Below are positions 23,665 to 35,500 of a DNA stretch of 64,000 nt, in pieces. The stretch is from Przewalskia tangutica (taxonomy: Eukaryota > Streptophyta > Magnoliopsida > Solanales > Solanaceae). The stretch spans positions 134,383,254 to 134,447,253 of the forward strand of contig CM056721.1 of the NCBI GenBank assembly GCA_029844215.1. The letters run 5' to 3'. How positions within the stretch are numbered: position 1 is the first letter of the stretch; every line of letters begins with the position of its first letter. The notes beneath the pieces are model-generated. The model saw only the letters and a program-made list of their open reading frames with translations. It did no database searches and was not told where the DNA came from. The translations under genes and the position numbers were made by a program.

Positions 23665-24000
23665 TCATGCTACGTGTCATCGGAATTTCCCTATTTGATC
23701 TAGTAGGGGGAAAGACAGGCCGCTTACCATAAACAGAAGATCGATATCGCACAGAAGACGGTTTTCGCGCTAGTGCGCTCATCCGCTGCTTGTTGCGCAA
23801 CGACTTTTGCGCTAGTGAGCCGTTGCTTGTTGCGCAACGGCTTTCGCGCTAGTGCGCTCATCCGCTGCTTGTTGCGCAACGACTTTCGCGCTAGTGCGTT
23901 CATCCGCTGCCACATTAGCATGCATATAACGGAGCAACCAGCCCCCTTCAACATCTCTCATAATGTGTTCTACGCTGTTGAAAGCTAGATCCACATGAGG
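23665..24000. repeat. GC-rich minisatellite inserted in the AT-rich array
   Basis: The core at about 23763-23910 has about 3.5 units, 42, 37, 42 and about 27 bp long. They are built from TTTCGCGCTAGTGCGCTC, ATCCGCTGCTTG and the palindrome GTTGCGCAAC. Flanks of 70-90 bp on each side have neither the satellite nor the minisatellite pattern. Composition is very different from its surroundings, so it is probably an inserted unit; no clear target duplication was found. Confidence 0.75.
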
Positions 24001-24115
24001 ATCGGAAATATTCGGATCCAAATCCGATCAGAAAATTACGAATATCCATTTTTTTGGATATCCGAATCCGATCCGAAAATTATGAATATTCAATTTTTTG
24101 GATATCCGAATTCAA
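24001..24115. repeat. AT-rich satellite-like array, right block
   Basis: Continues the same motif set (GGATCGGAAATATTCGG, AATCCGAT, TTTTTTGGATATCCGAA) after the GC-rich interruption and ends near 24115. Confidence 0.8.
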
Positions 24116-24152
24116 GGGATTTATGATTATGAGGAGTATAAATATAACAAGT

Positions 24153-24230
24153 ATTGATGGCTGGTTTAGTGGTAGAATGACCTCAAGTATAAAGACTTCT
24201 ATCTCCCACAAGCCGATGACATTTTAGACA
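24153..24230 (+). other. Possible tRNA-derived SINE head
   Basis: TGGTTTAGTGG (24162-24172) fits the box A consensus. A weak box B-like ACTTCTATCTCCC follows about 35 bp later. There is no body, tail or duplication, and chance cannot be excluded. Confidence 0.25.
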
Positions 24231-24260
24231 TATAACAAAATAGTAAATCAGCAGGGTGTA

Positions 24261-25494
24261 TGATGCGCGATTTATGCATACGCTAAACGCAAGTGCACGT
24301 GTCGTGACAAGTAATATAGTCTAGAAGACCGAGTTATCGTAAACAAGGATTAGTGTCCAATTATCAACCTCTATTCTATGGTATCTATTTGGTAACCGAT
24401 AATTTGATGAATTGTTTATAACTATGATTATAGATGCTAACTAAATTACTTTATTTTACTTCAGATATGGTAGAAATAGGGCTTCCAAATCTCCTCAACT
24501 ATCCGCTCGTCTTACTTGTTAATGCAAATAATTATGGGTCTTCTTCTATTTTGAGATAGCAGGTTAACTAAGCCGTTTTATACTCCTGTTAAGGTAATAT
24601 AAACACTCAACCCCAATATAGAACCCTTTTATCTTTCGATGACAAGATTGACTATAAAGGAGGATTAAGAGCAATAACCTATTAAGCTACACAAGTATCG
24701 GGGTACTTTCGTCCACGATTTAACCTATGTTTATTCAACTATAGCATATTCACAATATCCCCTTTCGGATTTCGATTAGAAATCATATAAATTATGATAA
24801 TTAGTGATAAATTAATTACCAAGCAACCAAAACAAATATTGAATAAATCTCAACAATAATAAGAAGAAACCAAAACAAGCATTAATTCGTAAGAACGAGT
24901 TTCAAGCGATTCGACATGGAAAGCCCTAAATTAAGTTAGTTCCTAGCCATAGACATACCAAGAACTAAACTAATATCCAATATAAACTAAAAAGAAATAA
25001 AATAAAGAACAAGAAATTACTTAAAAGAAAGTCTTTAATCTTGATCTCCAAGTTGTGATGAATTCTCCAAAGTGGGATCCCCCAAATCTGACCTAAAAAA
25101 GTTATTTTTATAGTTTCAAAAACGTCCAACAACTTTTCCTTCTTGGTCTTGGCCCATTCCCATTCGGATTTGGCTGATTTCGCCTTCGCCGTGGTTCTAC
25201 AACCGGCGCCGCGCTAAAACTCCCGCGCTTCTATTCTCTGGGCGCCGTGGCGCCTGATGTTTGTTGGTCAAGCCGCGCGCCACCCTCGCTTTCGCCGTTG
25301 CCAACTTTTTAGCTTTTTGAGCTCTGGAACTTCTGTTTCTGCCATCTTTTCGCTCCTTTTCGCCAATGTGCAACTTTAAACCATTATGACTCAAAAGAAA
25401 GAAAATTTATCCTAAGACGATACATATTTGTACAAAAATGGGCAAAAGACTAACTAAAAATAACTCAAAAAGTGTATATAAAATACACCTATCA
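24261..25494 (-). repeat. 3' LTR of the Athila-like element
   Basis: Begins TGATGCGCGATTTATG and ends ACACCTATCA on the plus strand. It aligns over its whole length with the right LTR once the hAT element is removed. Contains the GGCGCCGTGGCGCC motif (about 25241-25254). Confidence 0.88.
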
Positions 25495-25510
25495 AATACC
25501 CCCAAACTTA
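25495..25510 (-). other. Polypurine tract of the Athila-like element
   Basis: On the minus strand GTTTGGGGGTATT directly precedes the 3' LTR, the expected position of the plus-strand priming purine tract. Confidence 0.6.
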
Positions 25511-26672
25511 ACATTTGCTCGCCCTCGAGCAAAGATCAAAAGAAAGAAATAAAGACACGAAGGAAAAGAAAATAGAATGACTCAAAGACATTGATCACTT
25601 TGTTGCATTATTGTTACTTAGAAAAGCATGAAGGTTGGCAGAATAATATGCAGGAACATATAGCATGAATTTTTAGCATTCTAAACACATCAAGTTAGAT
25701 ATTTCGCAAATTCACTTTAATCATGCTCAATGGAAGTGAGAATACCTAACTATGCATGTTAATTTCGAAATCATATGACATGTTTACTTGTTATTCTCCA
25801 CTAATCATGGATATACATATAAGAGATCTTCAGGGCTTTTCAGGGTTGTAATGTAGGCTTAGGCAGGGGTAGGTAAAAATAGGCTTTTAGGCTCAACTTA
25901 CGTACCATAAGCTCTTTTTCTTTCAACTCTTCCCTTTTCTTTTTTTATTTTCTTTTTCACTTCATACATATCTTTCTCCTCATTTGTTTTGAGAGAATGA
26001 AGTGTATTATGAATAGTAGGCACCCTCAAACTTAGGCTTTTGCCTATTTATTATTACTTTTTTCATTGTGATGCATCAAAATTGTTCACTTTTTTTTTTT
26101 CTCTTTTTCAACACTTTATATTCCAAACAACTCAATTTTTCACTTATGACACAAATATGAAATTATAGGGTGTCAAAGAAAAGTCTTATTTTTAGGCTCA
26201 AAGGGGTTGACTAGGGATACAATTATAATGTCAGGGATAGGTAAAAATGGTAAGAAAGGGTTAACAAAGAAATGTCTGAGTCATCTCTCTAACATGCATA
26301 TCCTAACTATTTCGCTTCAAATAGCAAGCAAGCAGACACATAGATTTTAATCACTTAACAATGCATAAATCAAGCAAAATACCCCAAATAGTTCGATTTC
26401 ATGAATTATTGGCATATCTAACCTAAGTGTTCAGATGGTTGCTTCTAATTCCATTACATTATTCAACCTTACTTCACTAGGCGTTTCCAGTAACTACAAC
26501 ATGCATGACCTTTAAAAAAAACATTATGACTCAAAAATACTCAAAAACACACAAAACAAATAAAAAAGACTCGAAAACAATAAAACACCCCCCAAACATA
26601 AATCGCACATTGTCCCTAGTGTGTGCAAGACTCAATAAATAAAAGAAAAATGGAACAACTTACAAACTTCGT
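25511..26672 (-). other. 3' untranslated region of the Athila-like element
   Basis: No coding similarity. It contains a GCTCGCCCTCGAGCAAAG segment near the LTR, then AT-rich sequence up to the end of the internal ORF at 26673. Long non-coding 3' regions are usual in Athila/Tat elements. Confidence 0.55.
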
Positions 26673-28550
26673 TTAAAGTGGTGGCGGTGGCAGCGGATAA
26701 TGCATGGACCACTGGTTGAACAAGGAACTCGTCTCATCAAATCTCTGGTGCAACTGCTGTTGCTCCTGCCTTAGTTCTTGCTGTCCTTGCCTCAGGTCTT
26801 GTTGACCTTGTATCATTATGTCAAAACTCTGCATCATCCTCCTCTGGTTCATGAGCAACTGCTCCATTATAGGCACCGGAGGTTCTAATTCCGTGAGTCG
26901 CGCGCTGCTACCGCTTATGTTGAGCCTGTCTCGTGCTCATCTTCATCCATGGCACCTCTGCCGTCTTTGGCCGGTCTCCTTCGCCGCACTGGAGGGACTG
27001 GTTCTGGGAAGGCATGCACTATCCCATATGACACAGGAGGTTGGCCCTTCTCATATGTATCAGTAGCCAGGTTTGAGACTCCATGTCTGGAACATAAACT
27101 GCAAATGAGTGATCCGTGTCCCAACCCACCTGTAGTGACCAACCTACTGGTTTCTCCAATGTTCTGCAATATCTCCTTCCCAACATCAATCGTCTTCCCT
27201 ACCATGATTCCATATATCATTTTTATTCTATCCGCTGGCACTCTGGTGAAGTGCGTCGATGGAATTAGGCGGGTGTTGACAGACAATTTTGACCTGTTTT
27301 TCGTATATTTGTTGTAATTTTATGTGTTTTAAGACACCGCATTTTAATCATCATTTTTTGCATTTTTTACACAATATTCTATTTTTATTTTTCACAAAAT
27401 GCATTGCATCTTCTTATTTTAAATTAAGCATTATGTATGTGTTAATATTATGTTTCTATTATTATTATGTTTGCATCTCTTTAAATAATTAATTGGCATT
27501 CCGTTTTTACTTTTAATTAGGCATTACACATTTCTTAAATATTGTATTTTTTTATTATTGAATCGACATTTGCATTTTAATAATCTTGCATCTTTTTAAA
27601 TATTTTTCTTTTAAATAATTAACTCGTTTTGCATTTCATCAAATCAGTCCCAATTCGAGGCTTAATTCGGATCAGTCCAATTCAACACCCTTTTTATTTT
27701 TTTATTTTAATCCAACACTCTTTTATTCTCCCCAAAACCATATCACATTTTTAATTCCCCAAAAAAAAACCTAAACCTAAACCTAAACCTAAACCTAAAA
27801 TATCTACCCTATAAATAAAATATTACACTCCCCATTTTCCCTCCCAACAACAACATCAGCCGCAGGACCCATTTTTAAATTACTCCTCTCCTTTAGCAAA
27901 AACAACATCGATTTCAACATCCTCCCCATTTTCATTTTTCGATCGCTTGTCAATCGACATCCGCCACCTCTTGAACCATTTCGTGCAATATCATACTCAG
28001 CCTCAGGATAGCATAATGTGCTTGCGACGATATCACAATCGATGTTGTTGGCGTCTCTATACCATGTTCTGAAATAGCTTCGATCATCGCCTCTTTCTTC
28101 AACATCGGTTGTTCTTAATAGCTCATTCACCACTTCGGCCGTCACAGACACATATTGTCCTCTCACAAATCATCTACCATTTACCCTCTCCGGAAAGTTA
28201 GCATAAAATTCTTTCACCATTACGGTGTTCTGTGGTACTATTCTTTCCGGATTAACAAATCTCTTCCACCCCATGACCTCTATCATTGCCCAAATAGGCT
28301 CATAGACATCGCCGTCCTCAAATGACTCCATTTGATACTCCATTCCTCGCTCGGGTATCAAGGGTCTAGTACTAAGTTTGTAATATCTATCTTCTGCTTT
28401 TTGACTGACAAACCTAGTAGTATCATATTGAGGGATGGAGGTGGATGTGGAAGCTCTCCTCTTTTTGGCATACATTTTTTGATAAATTTGGCAGTGTTTC
28501 CTTTGTTTCAGTGATATTACCCAGCAACTATCAATCAAACCAATCAACAC
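26673..28550 (-). pseudogene. Putative plant transposon protein ORF (Athila ORF2 position), broken
   Basis: Minus-strand segments follow each other: 28550-28170 (KMYAKKRRAS..., ending VMVKEFYANFPERVNGR), 28166-27804 (RGQYVSVTAEVVNELL), 27286-26915 (STHFTRVPADRIKMIYGIMVGK) and 26876-26673 (Gln/Arg-rich QQDLRQGQQELRQEQQQ, then a Pro-rich tail). EFYAN...VRG.VSVT...VN is typical of the plant-retrotransposon protein family seen downstream of pol in Athila-like elements, where it holds the env-like position. Its function is unknown. It is split by stops, frameshifts and an AT-rich non-coding stretch at about 27290-27800. A coiled coil is likely in the Gln-rich tail. Confidence 0.65.
27770..27799. 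repeat. (CCTAAA)5 telomere-like hexamer run
   Basis: Five perfect CCTAAA units. The plant telomere repeat is CCCTAAA, so each unit is one C short. It lies inside the Athila internal region, so it is a microsatellite or a promoter-like telo-box cluster, not a telomere. Confidence 0.85.
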
Positions 28551-29489
28551 ACAGCGTAATCAGCAAACTACAACACCATTCAACCCCCAAACTTCACTCA
28601 AAGCACCAGTACAACACCCCACGATCACTACGTATAATCTTCCGCGAAATTTTCACACCAAACTTCAACACACCCCACACTATACACCAATAAAGCACAT
28701 CCCCAAACTTATTACCTCCCCTGAAAATTTCAAGAAAAGTGATGAAAGTTACTTTGAACGGTGTTCTTCAAGATTTTCTTATTTCTAGTGATGGATTGAT
28801 GCAATGGAATGAGGGTTGTTGTTTGAGATGGCTAAGGGTGCAAGGAATTTAAGTATTTTGGTTGTGATTGAGTTTAGTTTGTGGAAGATTTTGAGTAAGG
28901 GAGGTTGATTTCGTGGGTTTGGAAAGAGGAAGGGTTTTGGATTTTTGATTTGGAGAAGGGAAATCGGATTAGGGCTCCTTTAAATTTCAGTTTTTCCGCC
29001 ATACGCCACGGCCGCGATCGGCGCGCGCCAAAAATCTGCGACCAACCTCCGACGCTGCAGCACTGATTTAGCCGCGCTACCAAACTTCGTAGACCTTCGA
29101 CTTTCGCCACGACTGCATCCGGCGCCGTGGCGCCCAACCTCCTGCGCCTTTCTGCATTCTCGGTGCCATGGCCCTCTGCTGGGCGCCGTGGCGCCGAGCC
29201 AATTTTTTCTTCTCTTCACGTTTTCGTCCTCTAATTTTTGGCCCTGTACCTGTCATCACAACATGCAAACAATACCTTCCGTGAGACTGTTCTAACTAAA
29301 ACTAAATTGCATAAAATAAAATAACCTTGGGTTGCCTCCCAGGTAGCGTTGTCTTTAACTTCTTTTAGCCGGACGCAAGTTCCTTATCAAGAGGCATGGG
29401 GTAAATTAACCCCACAGCCTATCCATTTCATAATCATTTTTCTCTTTCGCCTTCTGTTTTTCTTCTTCTCCTTTTTCTCAAGAGAAGGT
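28551..29489 (-). other. Athila internal region between protease and ORF2, where RT-integrase would be
   Basis: No RT, RNase H, integrase or chromodomain motif is found on either strand. It contains a GC-rich block (29005-29200) with GGCGCCGTGGCGCC copies. The protease frame ends in a Lys/Arg-rich tail at 29490 and coding similarity resumes only at 28550. Confidence 0.6.
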
Positions 29490-30283
29490 TTAGCGTTGCT
29501 CACTTGTATCGCGATCGATTTCCTTTGCTTTGGCCTTTGGCCGCTCAACCGATGTCCGTGATCTTGCAAAACACTTGCTTATGACTGGGGGTTCAACGAT
29601 GTGTTTAAACACCTTGAACACCATCTCTTCATTCTCAACTCTGAGTGTCAGCTCGCCCTTCTCCACATCAATCAGGGCTCTCCCAGTTGCCAAGAATGGT
29701 CTTCCCAAGATGATAGAGATTTCATCATCTTCCTCCATATCAAGGATGAGGAAGTCCGCAGGAAAGAAGCATTTTCCCACCTTAACCAATACGTCTTCAA
29801 TCATTCTCCTGGGATGCACCACTGTCCTATCCGCCAACTGCAAGCTCACAGTGGTTGGTTTGGCTTCACCCAAACCCAACCTCTTGAAAACGGACAAGGG
29901 CATGAGATTTATGTTGGCCCCAAATCACACAGGGCCCTGTTACATGTTACTCTACCAATTGTGCAAGGCAATGTGAAGCTCCCTGGATCCTCGAGTTTGG
30001 GGGGCAATTTCTTCTACAAGATGACACTGCATTCCTCTGTCAATGCCACTGTTTCATACTCAGCTAGCTTCTTCTTCTTCTTCCCAAGAATTTCCTTCAT
30101 GAATTTAAAATAAGTAGGCATTTGCTCCAATGCCTCAATGAACGAAATATTAATGTGTAACTTTCTGAATACCTCCAAGAACTTGGAGAATTGCTTATCA
30201 ATTACTTTTCTTTGCAACCTCTGAGGGTAAGGAATCATCTCTGTGTATTCCCTCACTGGAACTGTTGGAACCTTCTCTAACAT
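29490..30283 (-). pseudogene. Gypsy aspartic protease region (end of gag-pro)
   Basis: On the minus strand PQRLQRKVIDKQFSKFLEVF (about 30220) and FIEALEQMPTYFKFMKEIL (about 30130) are the linker typical of gypsy gag-pro. They are followed by an LCDLGANINLMPLSVF protease active-site region (about 29915) and by IILGRPFLATGRALIDVEKGE (about 29690). The catalytic motif reads D-L-G rather than D-S/T-G, as in many plant Athila/Tat proteases. The frame breaks near 30010 between linker and protease. It ends in a basic run, KKEKKKNRRRKRK, that looks like a junction to non-coding sequence. Confidence 0.85.
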
Positions 30284-30429
30284 AGGGCGGTCCTCAGTAA
30301 CCCCCTCATTCTATGCATCTACCGCTTCAATTCTGCTTTCTACCACAGTCGGGTGTAGTCGTTTCTAGCCGCTTCACTCTCGGATGCACCGCTCGACATC
30401 GCTTTCTGTGGTTCATCTCTCAGACAAGG

Positions 30430-31753
30430 AAGAGTGCATGTGGCCTGTTATTCGCCATATTTTCTAGTTGTCCCACCTGCGTCTCCAAGTTCCTGATAGA
30501 GGATTTTGTCTCTGTCATGAACTGGGTCTGTGAGTTGGTGAGTGTCAACAGGGCTGCTCTCAACTCATCTGACTTTTCTTGTTGAGCAGGTGCACTGAAT
30601 TGTTGTGAAGCTGAGGCCTGAGTGAATGGTTGTTGACTCTGGTATTGACCTCGGAACTGGTTCTGTTGCCCTTAATCACCCCTCCATGAAAAGTTAGGGT
30701 GATTCCTCCACCCTAGATTGTAGGTATTTGAATAGGGGTTGTTCTGGGGCCTTTGGTAATTCCCCACTGCCTGACATTCTGTTTGCTCAATAGATATGTT
30801 GTTGGGGTGTGCTGATGGGCACCTATCAAAGGTATGAGGATCCCCACACATCTCACAACTCAATGGCATCTGAACTGCATTCACTGACACCGTGTTCTGC
30901 TGCAGTTGCCTAGTCAAGAGAGCAACCTGTGCATTTAACGCGGTGATGACATCAATCTCATGAACTCCTACTGCTCTCCTTTCACTTACCCCTCTGTCAT
31001 CTGTCACATGGTTATTCGTGGTCATGTCTTCTAGCAAATCATGGGCCTCATGTGCTGTCTTCCTCACGGCGTTCCATCTGCGCTGGCCAATGATGGTTCT
31101 TGTGGTCCCGCTTAGCCCATTGTAGAAAATATGGACCAAATTCCACACCAACGCTATGATGTGGACACTTTCTCCGCAAATCTTTAAATCTCTCCCAAGC
31201 CTCATAGAGTGACTCTCCATCACCGGTAAAAATTGTTCAACTCTCCTCTCACCTACCGCTTGACTGGTGGAAAGAACTTTGCTAAGAACTTCTGTGCCAA
31301 CTCCTGCCATGTGAATATAGAATCTGTAGGCAGGGAATTCAACCAAACTTTTGCTCTATCCCTGAGTGATAAGGGAAAGAGCCTCAATCGGATGGCGGCG
31401 TCAGTAACGCCATTATACTTGAAAGTTGCACACAACTCCAAGAAATTCGCTATGTGCATATGAGGATCTTCATATGGCAATCCTCCGAATTGAACTGTAT
31501 TCTGCACCATACTCAGGATCGCAGGCTTGATTTCGAAATTATTTGCTCCTATTACTGGGAGTCTAATGCAAGTTTGTGCTCCATTCACCCTTGGCAGCAC
31601 ATAATCTCCCAAGCTTCTCTCAGCTTGGACCTGGACCCTTTCTTCCACATCCATTGGTAACCTCCGGGGAATTCTTTGGTTAGGTTGATGATCACTTAAC
31701 CCTTCGTTCATCTCATTGTTATTCTGCAAGCCTCCCATTGCTATTAAGGTCAA
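30430..31753 (-). pseudogene. Gypsy gag polyprotein (Athila-like)
   Basis: Minus strand from 31753. A capsid-type retrotransposon gag domain (PYEDPHMHIANFLELCATFK, LFPLSLRDRAKVWLNSLP, WQELAQKFLAKFFPP) is followed after a frameshift near 31255 by GERRVEQF and HEAHDLLEDMTTNNHV. A zinc knuckle CEMCGDPHTFDRC (about 30855) comes next, then a Gln/Pro-rich tail with NSQTQFMTETKSSIRNLETQ up to about 30450. The start at 31753 is the first ATG of the frame. Gag would form the particle and bind element RNA. One frameshift, a stop at 30672-30674 and later breaks inactivate it. Confidence 0.88.
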
Positions 31754-31981
31754 GATTCGTTTGTTTCTCTGGTTCTGCTTGCAAGTCTTTTCAATCTCCG
31801 GGTTGAAGGGAACAAGTGTATCTGCTCCTCTTCTCCTTCGAATAAACTAGATGTCTGCAACAGATCAAAATCAACAAACGGATCACATCGCACGGTTTCA
31901 CAAAAAAATAATAATAATAAAATGAAAAATAAAAACCAAATTAGAAATTAAGAATAGAAAGAATGATATTGAACTACGCCA

Positions 31982-32000
31982 ATCCCCGGCAATGGCGCCA
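31982..32000 (-). other. Primer binding site complementary to tRNA-Asp
   Basis: The minus strand reads TGGCGCCATTGCCGGGGAT, which differs at one position from TGGCGCCGTTGCCGGGGAT, the complement of the plant tRNA-Asp 3' end. Athila-like elements use this primer. It lies 6 nt from the LTR. Confidence 0.85.
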
Positions 32001-32006
32001 AAAATT

Positions 32007-32550
32007 TGATGCGTGATTTATGCACACACTAAACGCAAGTGCACGTGTCGTGACAAGTAATATAGTCTAGAAGACCGAGTTATCGTCCTCAGGGATTAGT
32101 GTCCAATTATCAATCTCTATTCTGTGGTATCTATTTGGTAAACGATAATTTGATGAATTGTTTATAGCTATGATTATAGATGCTAACTAAACTACTTTAT
32201 TTTACTTCAGATATGGTGGAAATAGGGCTTCCAAATCTCCTCAACTATCCGCTCATTTTACTCGTTAACGCAAATAATTATGGTTCTTCTTCTATTTTGA
32301 TATAGCAGGTTAACTAAGCCGTTTTATACTCCTGTTAAGGTAATATAAACACGCAACCCCAATGTAGAACCCTTCTATCTTTCGATGACAAGATTGACTA
32401 CAAAGGAGGATTAAGAGTAGTAACCTATCAAACTGCACAAGTATCGGGGTACTTTCGTCCACGATTTAACCTATGTTTATTCAACTATAGTATATTCACA
32501 ATCTCCGCTTTCGGATTTCGATTAGAAATCATATAAGTTATGATAATTAG
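32007..32550 (-). repeat. 5' LTR of the Athila-like element, left fragment
   Basis: TGATGCGTGATTTATG onwards aligns with 24261-24800. It is interrupted at ATAATTAG by the hAT element and resumes at 36070. Confidence 0.88.
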
Positions 32551-35500
32551 TAGATCGACTGGTCGCCGACCGACATCGCCCTTGCCCGACCACTTCACCG
32601 TGTTAAAAAAAAATGGGATCGAGGCGGGACAGGGTATGGTCCCGCCCCGATACCGCCCCGATCCCGCCCCAGTCCCGTCATTTGCCAAAAATAGTCGTTG
32701 TCTAACGGTCATTTTACATTTTGGTCGTTAGACAACGACCATTTTTGGCTTCCCCCACTCCCCCAACCCCCCTACCCCCTTTATATTTATTTTTAACCCC
32801 TAAGTTATTATATTTACACTTTAACCCAATTTTCCAACTATAAATACCTCATTTTCTCTTCTTATTTCTCACAAATCTTCCTACATTTTCTCTAATTTCT
32901 ATATGCAACATTGTCTACTACATATTCACTCTATTTATTAATTTGAGAATTGGGAGTGAAGTTGACAACTAGCTTGAGGATTAATCTAACGAGCATAGTT
33001 TCAATTTTCAACCTCTCTCGATTACACATCGACTCAACGTCGGCGTTTGGTACATTCGTTCCCTCATTAAATTATTATTTTGTTCTTATTTTATTTAGCA
33101 CATTTAATTTCATTATCTTTAAGTCTTTAACTATTTATTATCATAATTAAAATGAAAAGAACAAAAAGTCTTTTCGGCAAGGGTACTTCTTCTAGTAGGG
33201 CGGGTAACAAGGGCAAGGGTACTTCTTCTAGTATTCCTAGACAAGATGATTTTATAGATCCCGAATCGCTTCTGAAATACCATATGATCTTGACACAAAT
33301 GTTTATCCTCAAAATGAAGAAGATTTTAATTTAGATGACACTCTAGATGATGATACACCTACTAATGAAGATGATGATACACCCACTAGTGAAATGCCTC
33401 CTATCCCCCCTAATATGAGACGAGGTCCGGTAAAACGACCATTAAAATCAGTTGTATGGAAATATTTTGACAGGGACGTACCGAATCAAGTAGCTATATG
33501 TAAAACTTGTAAAAATGTTAATTCTTTTAAAACTGGACAAGGTCATGGTGGGACGGGGGGTTTAGGAAGACATCTATTGCAAAAACACAAAGCCTTGCAT
33601 GCCCAATACATTATTGAAAAAGATGGTGAGCAGACGTCCTCTCAATCGGGACAAGGTTCACATACTGTCCCGGACAAAGTACAGGGTCAAATTAACCCTA
33701 TGATGAGGAGAGTTGTAGACCCTAAATACGATAAACATAAAGATAGGGAAGCACTAGCAAAATTAGTTGCTGTGGAGGGTTTGACTTTTTCGTTTCCTGA
33801 ATCGCCTGGTTTTATTCATTATATTAGAGATATGTATAATCCTGCTTATAAAGGTTTTCCTAGATCAACGGTTAAGAGAGGCGTGTTTAAATTTGCACAC
33901 GAATATTAACAATATTTGTGTTATTCATTATATCATTTAAATTGCAAAGTCGCTCTAACTTCTGATATAGGTCGTAGTACTAACGGTCATGATTATTTAA
34001 CGGTAACCTGTCATTGGATAGATTATAAATGGTCTATGCAAAAACGTATTTTAGTATATAGATAGTAGGCACACTGGTGAGTTTATTTCAGAAAATATTT
34101 ATTCAGTCTGCGATTATTACGAAATAACTGATAAAGTTATGAGTATTACATTAGATAATGCATCTTCTAACAATGCTGCTATTTATATTTTAAAAGAAGT
34201 TTTAACTCCGTCTTTTTCAAAATATTTTCATATCAAATGTGCGTGCCATATTTATAACTTAGTTGTAAAGGATGGTCTTTCACTTTTTCAAGATATTCTT
34301 GAAAAAATACAATTTGCTATACACTTTATTTTTAAAAATAATAGAATTCAACAGAGAAAAGAATATAAAAAAACTTGTCACGATTGTGGACTATCTTACA
34401 GAAAAATTCCCGAAGAAGTACCTACTAGGTGGAATTCTTTATATGACCAACTAGTTGTTGCTTATGACTATAGAAAACCTATCACTTTATTTTTTAACGC
34501 TCATAATCAAAATCCAAATGACATGATTGTGGATAATGATTGAGACAAAATTAAAGAACTGATTGTATTTCTAGAGAATTTTCAACGAGCAACAAAAGAA
34601 TTTTCTACTTTATATTATTCTACTATTTCAACTATGTTATTTTATATAGCTATAATATTTTTACTTCTTAAAGAATATATGGAAAAACCTGCTTATAAGG
34701 CAGCTATTAAAAAAATGTTTATGAAATTAAAGAAATATTTTATTCCTATTCCCCCTATTTATATTATTGGTGTTGTATTAAACCCGACTATTAAAGTAGA
34801 GGGTTGTAAAAGTCTTATTGAAAATATTTATAACTGTATGGACGTACTACCACCTCCAACTCCCAAAAATTTAAATGTTGAGCCACCTATTGAACAAACG
34901 CTAGAAGAAGTGTTGAATAGCGTAGAAGATGAATGCAAAAAAGTATATCGGCATTACCAGCAAGAAAGTGCTAGTAACCAACCGGCTTTCGTACCATCTT
35001 CTTCTTCAACACAGCCTAAAAAAAGACATGTTGTTTCTGCGGCTAGTATTGATTCTATTGAAAGCCTCAGAAATAGAATGTGCGGTGGTAGCAGTGCTAA
35101 CCAAATTAGCGAGTTCGATGTTTTTGTTTTGCAGGGTAATTTACCTTACCAAGCAGTTATCAATGAAGACGGAAAGGAAGACTTGCTGAAATATTGGATG
35201 CAGAATGAGAAGACATTTCCGACACTTTCAATGATGGCCCGAGATATTTTAAACATTCAAGCGTCATCAATCGCTTCTGAAAGCGTTTTTTCTGCATGCA
35301 GATTTCAAATAGGAGAGCACAGACACTCATTAGCCGGAGACAGCTTGGAGATGGTGGTACTATTCAGAGATTGGATACGAGCGGAGCGAAGGAGGTGCGG
35401 TCAACCAGAGATTAACGAAGAAGAAGACGAAAACTACAACGACATTTTATCTGAAGGCATGAGTAGCGACGTGGAACAATTTGACCAAGATATACCAATT

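Noticed and set aside
23172..23698. Several overlapping open frames rich in Ile, Arg, Asn, Pro
   Set aside because: They follow the period of the AT-rich satellite in more than one frame and have no domain or codon signal.
23724..24021. Open frames on both strands with repeated Ala/Arg-rich peptides
   Set aside because: Produced by the GC-rich minisatellite; both strands are open because the repeat lacks stops.
24162..24230. tRNA gene
   Set aside because: Box A matches but no cloverleaf with paired acceptor and T arms could be drawn; at best a SINE head.
26818..27317. Plus-strand open frames of about 120 codons opposite the Athila ORF2
   Set aside because: They are antisense to the recognisable minus-strand protein and show no family motifs.
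27770..27799. Interstitial telomere
   Set aside because: The unit is CCTAAA rather than CCCTAAA, only five copies, and it sits inside a retrotransposon.
29530..30113. Plus-strand open frames of 148 and 170 codons
   Set aside because: Antisense shadows of the gypsy protease region, whose minus-strand motifs are clear.
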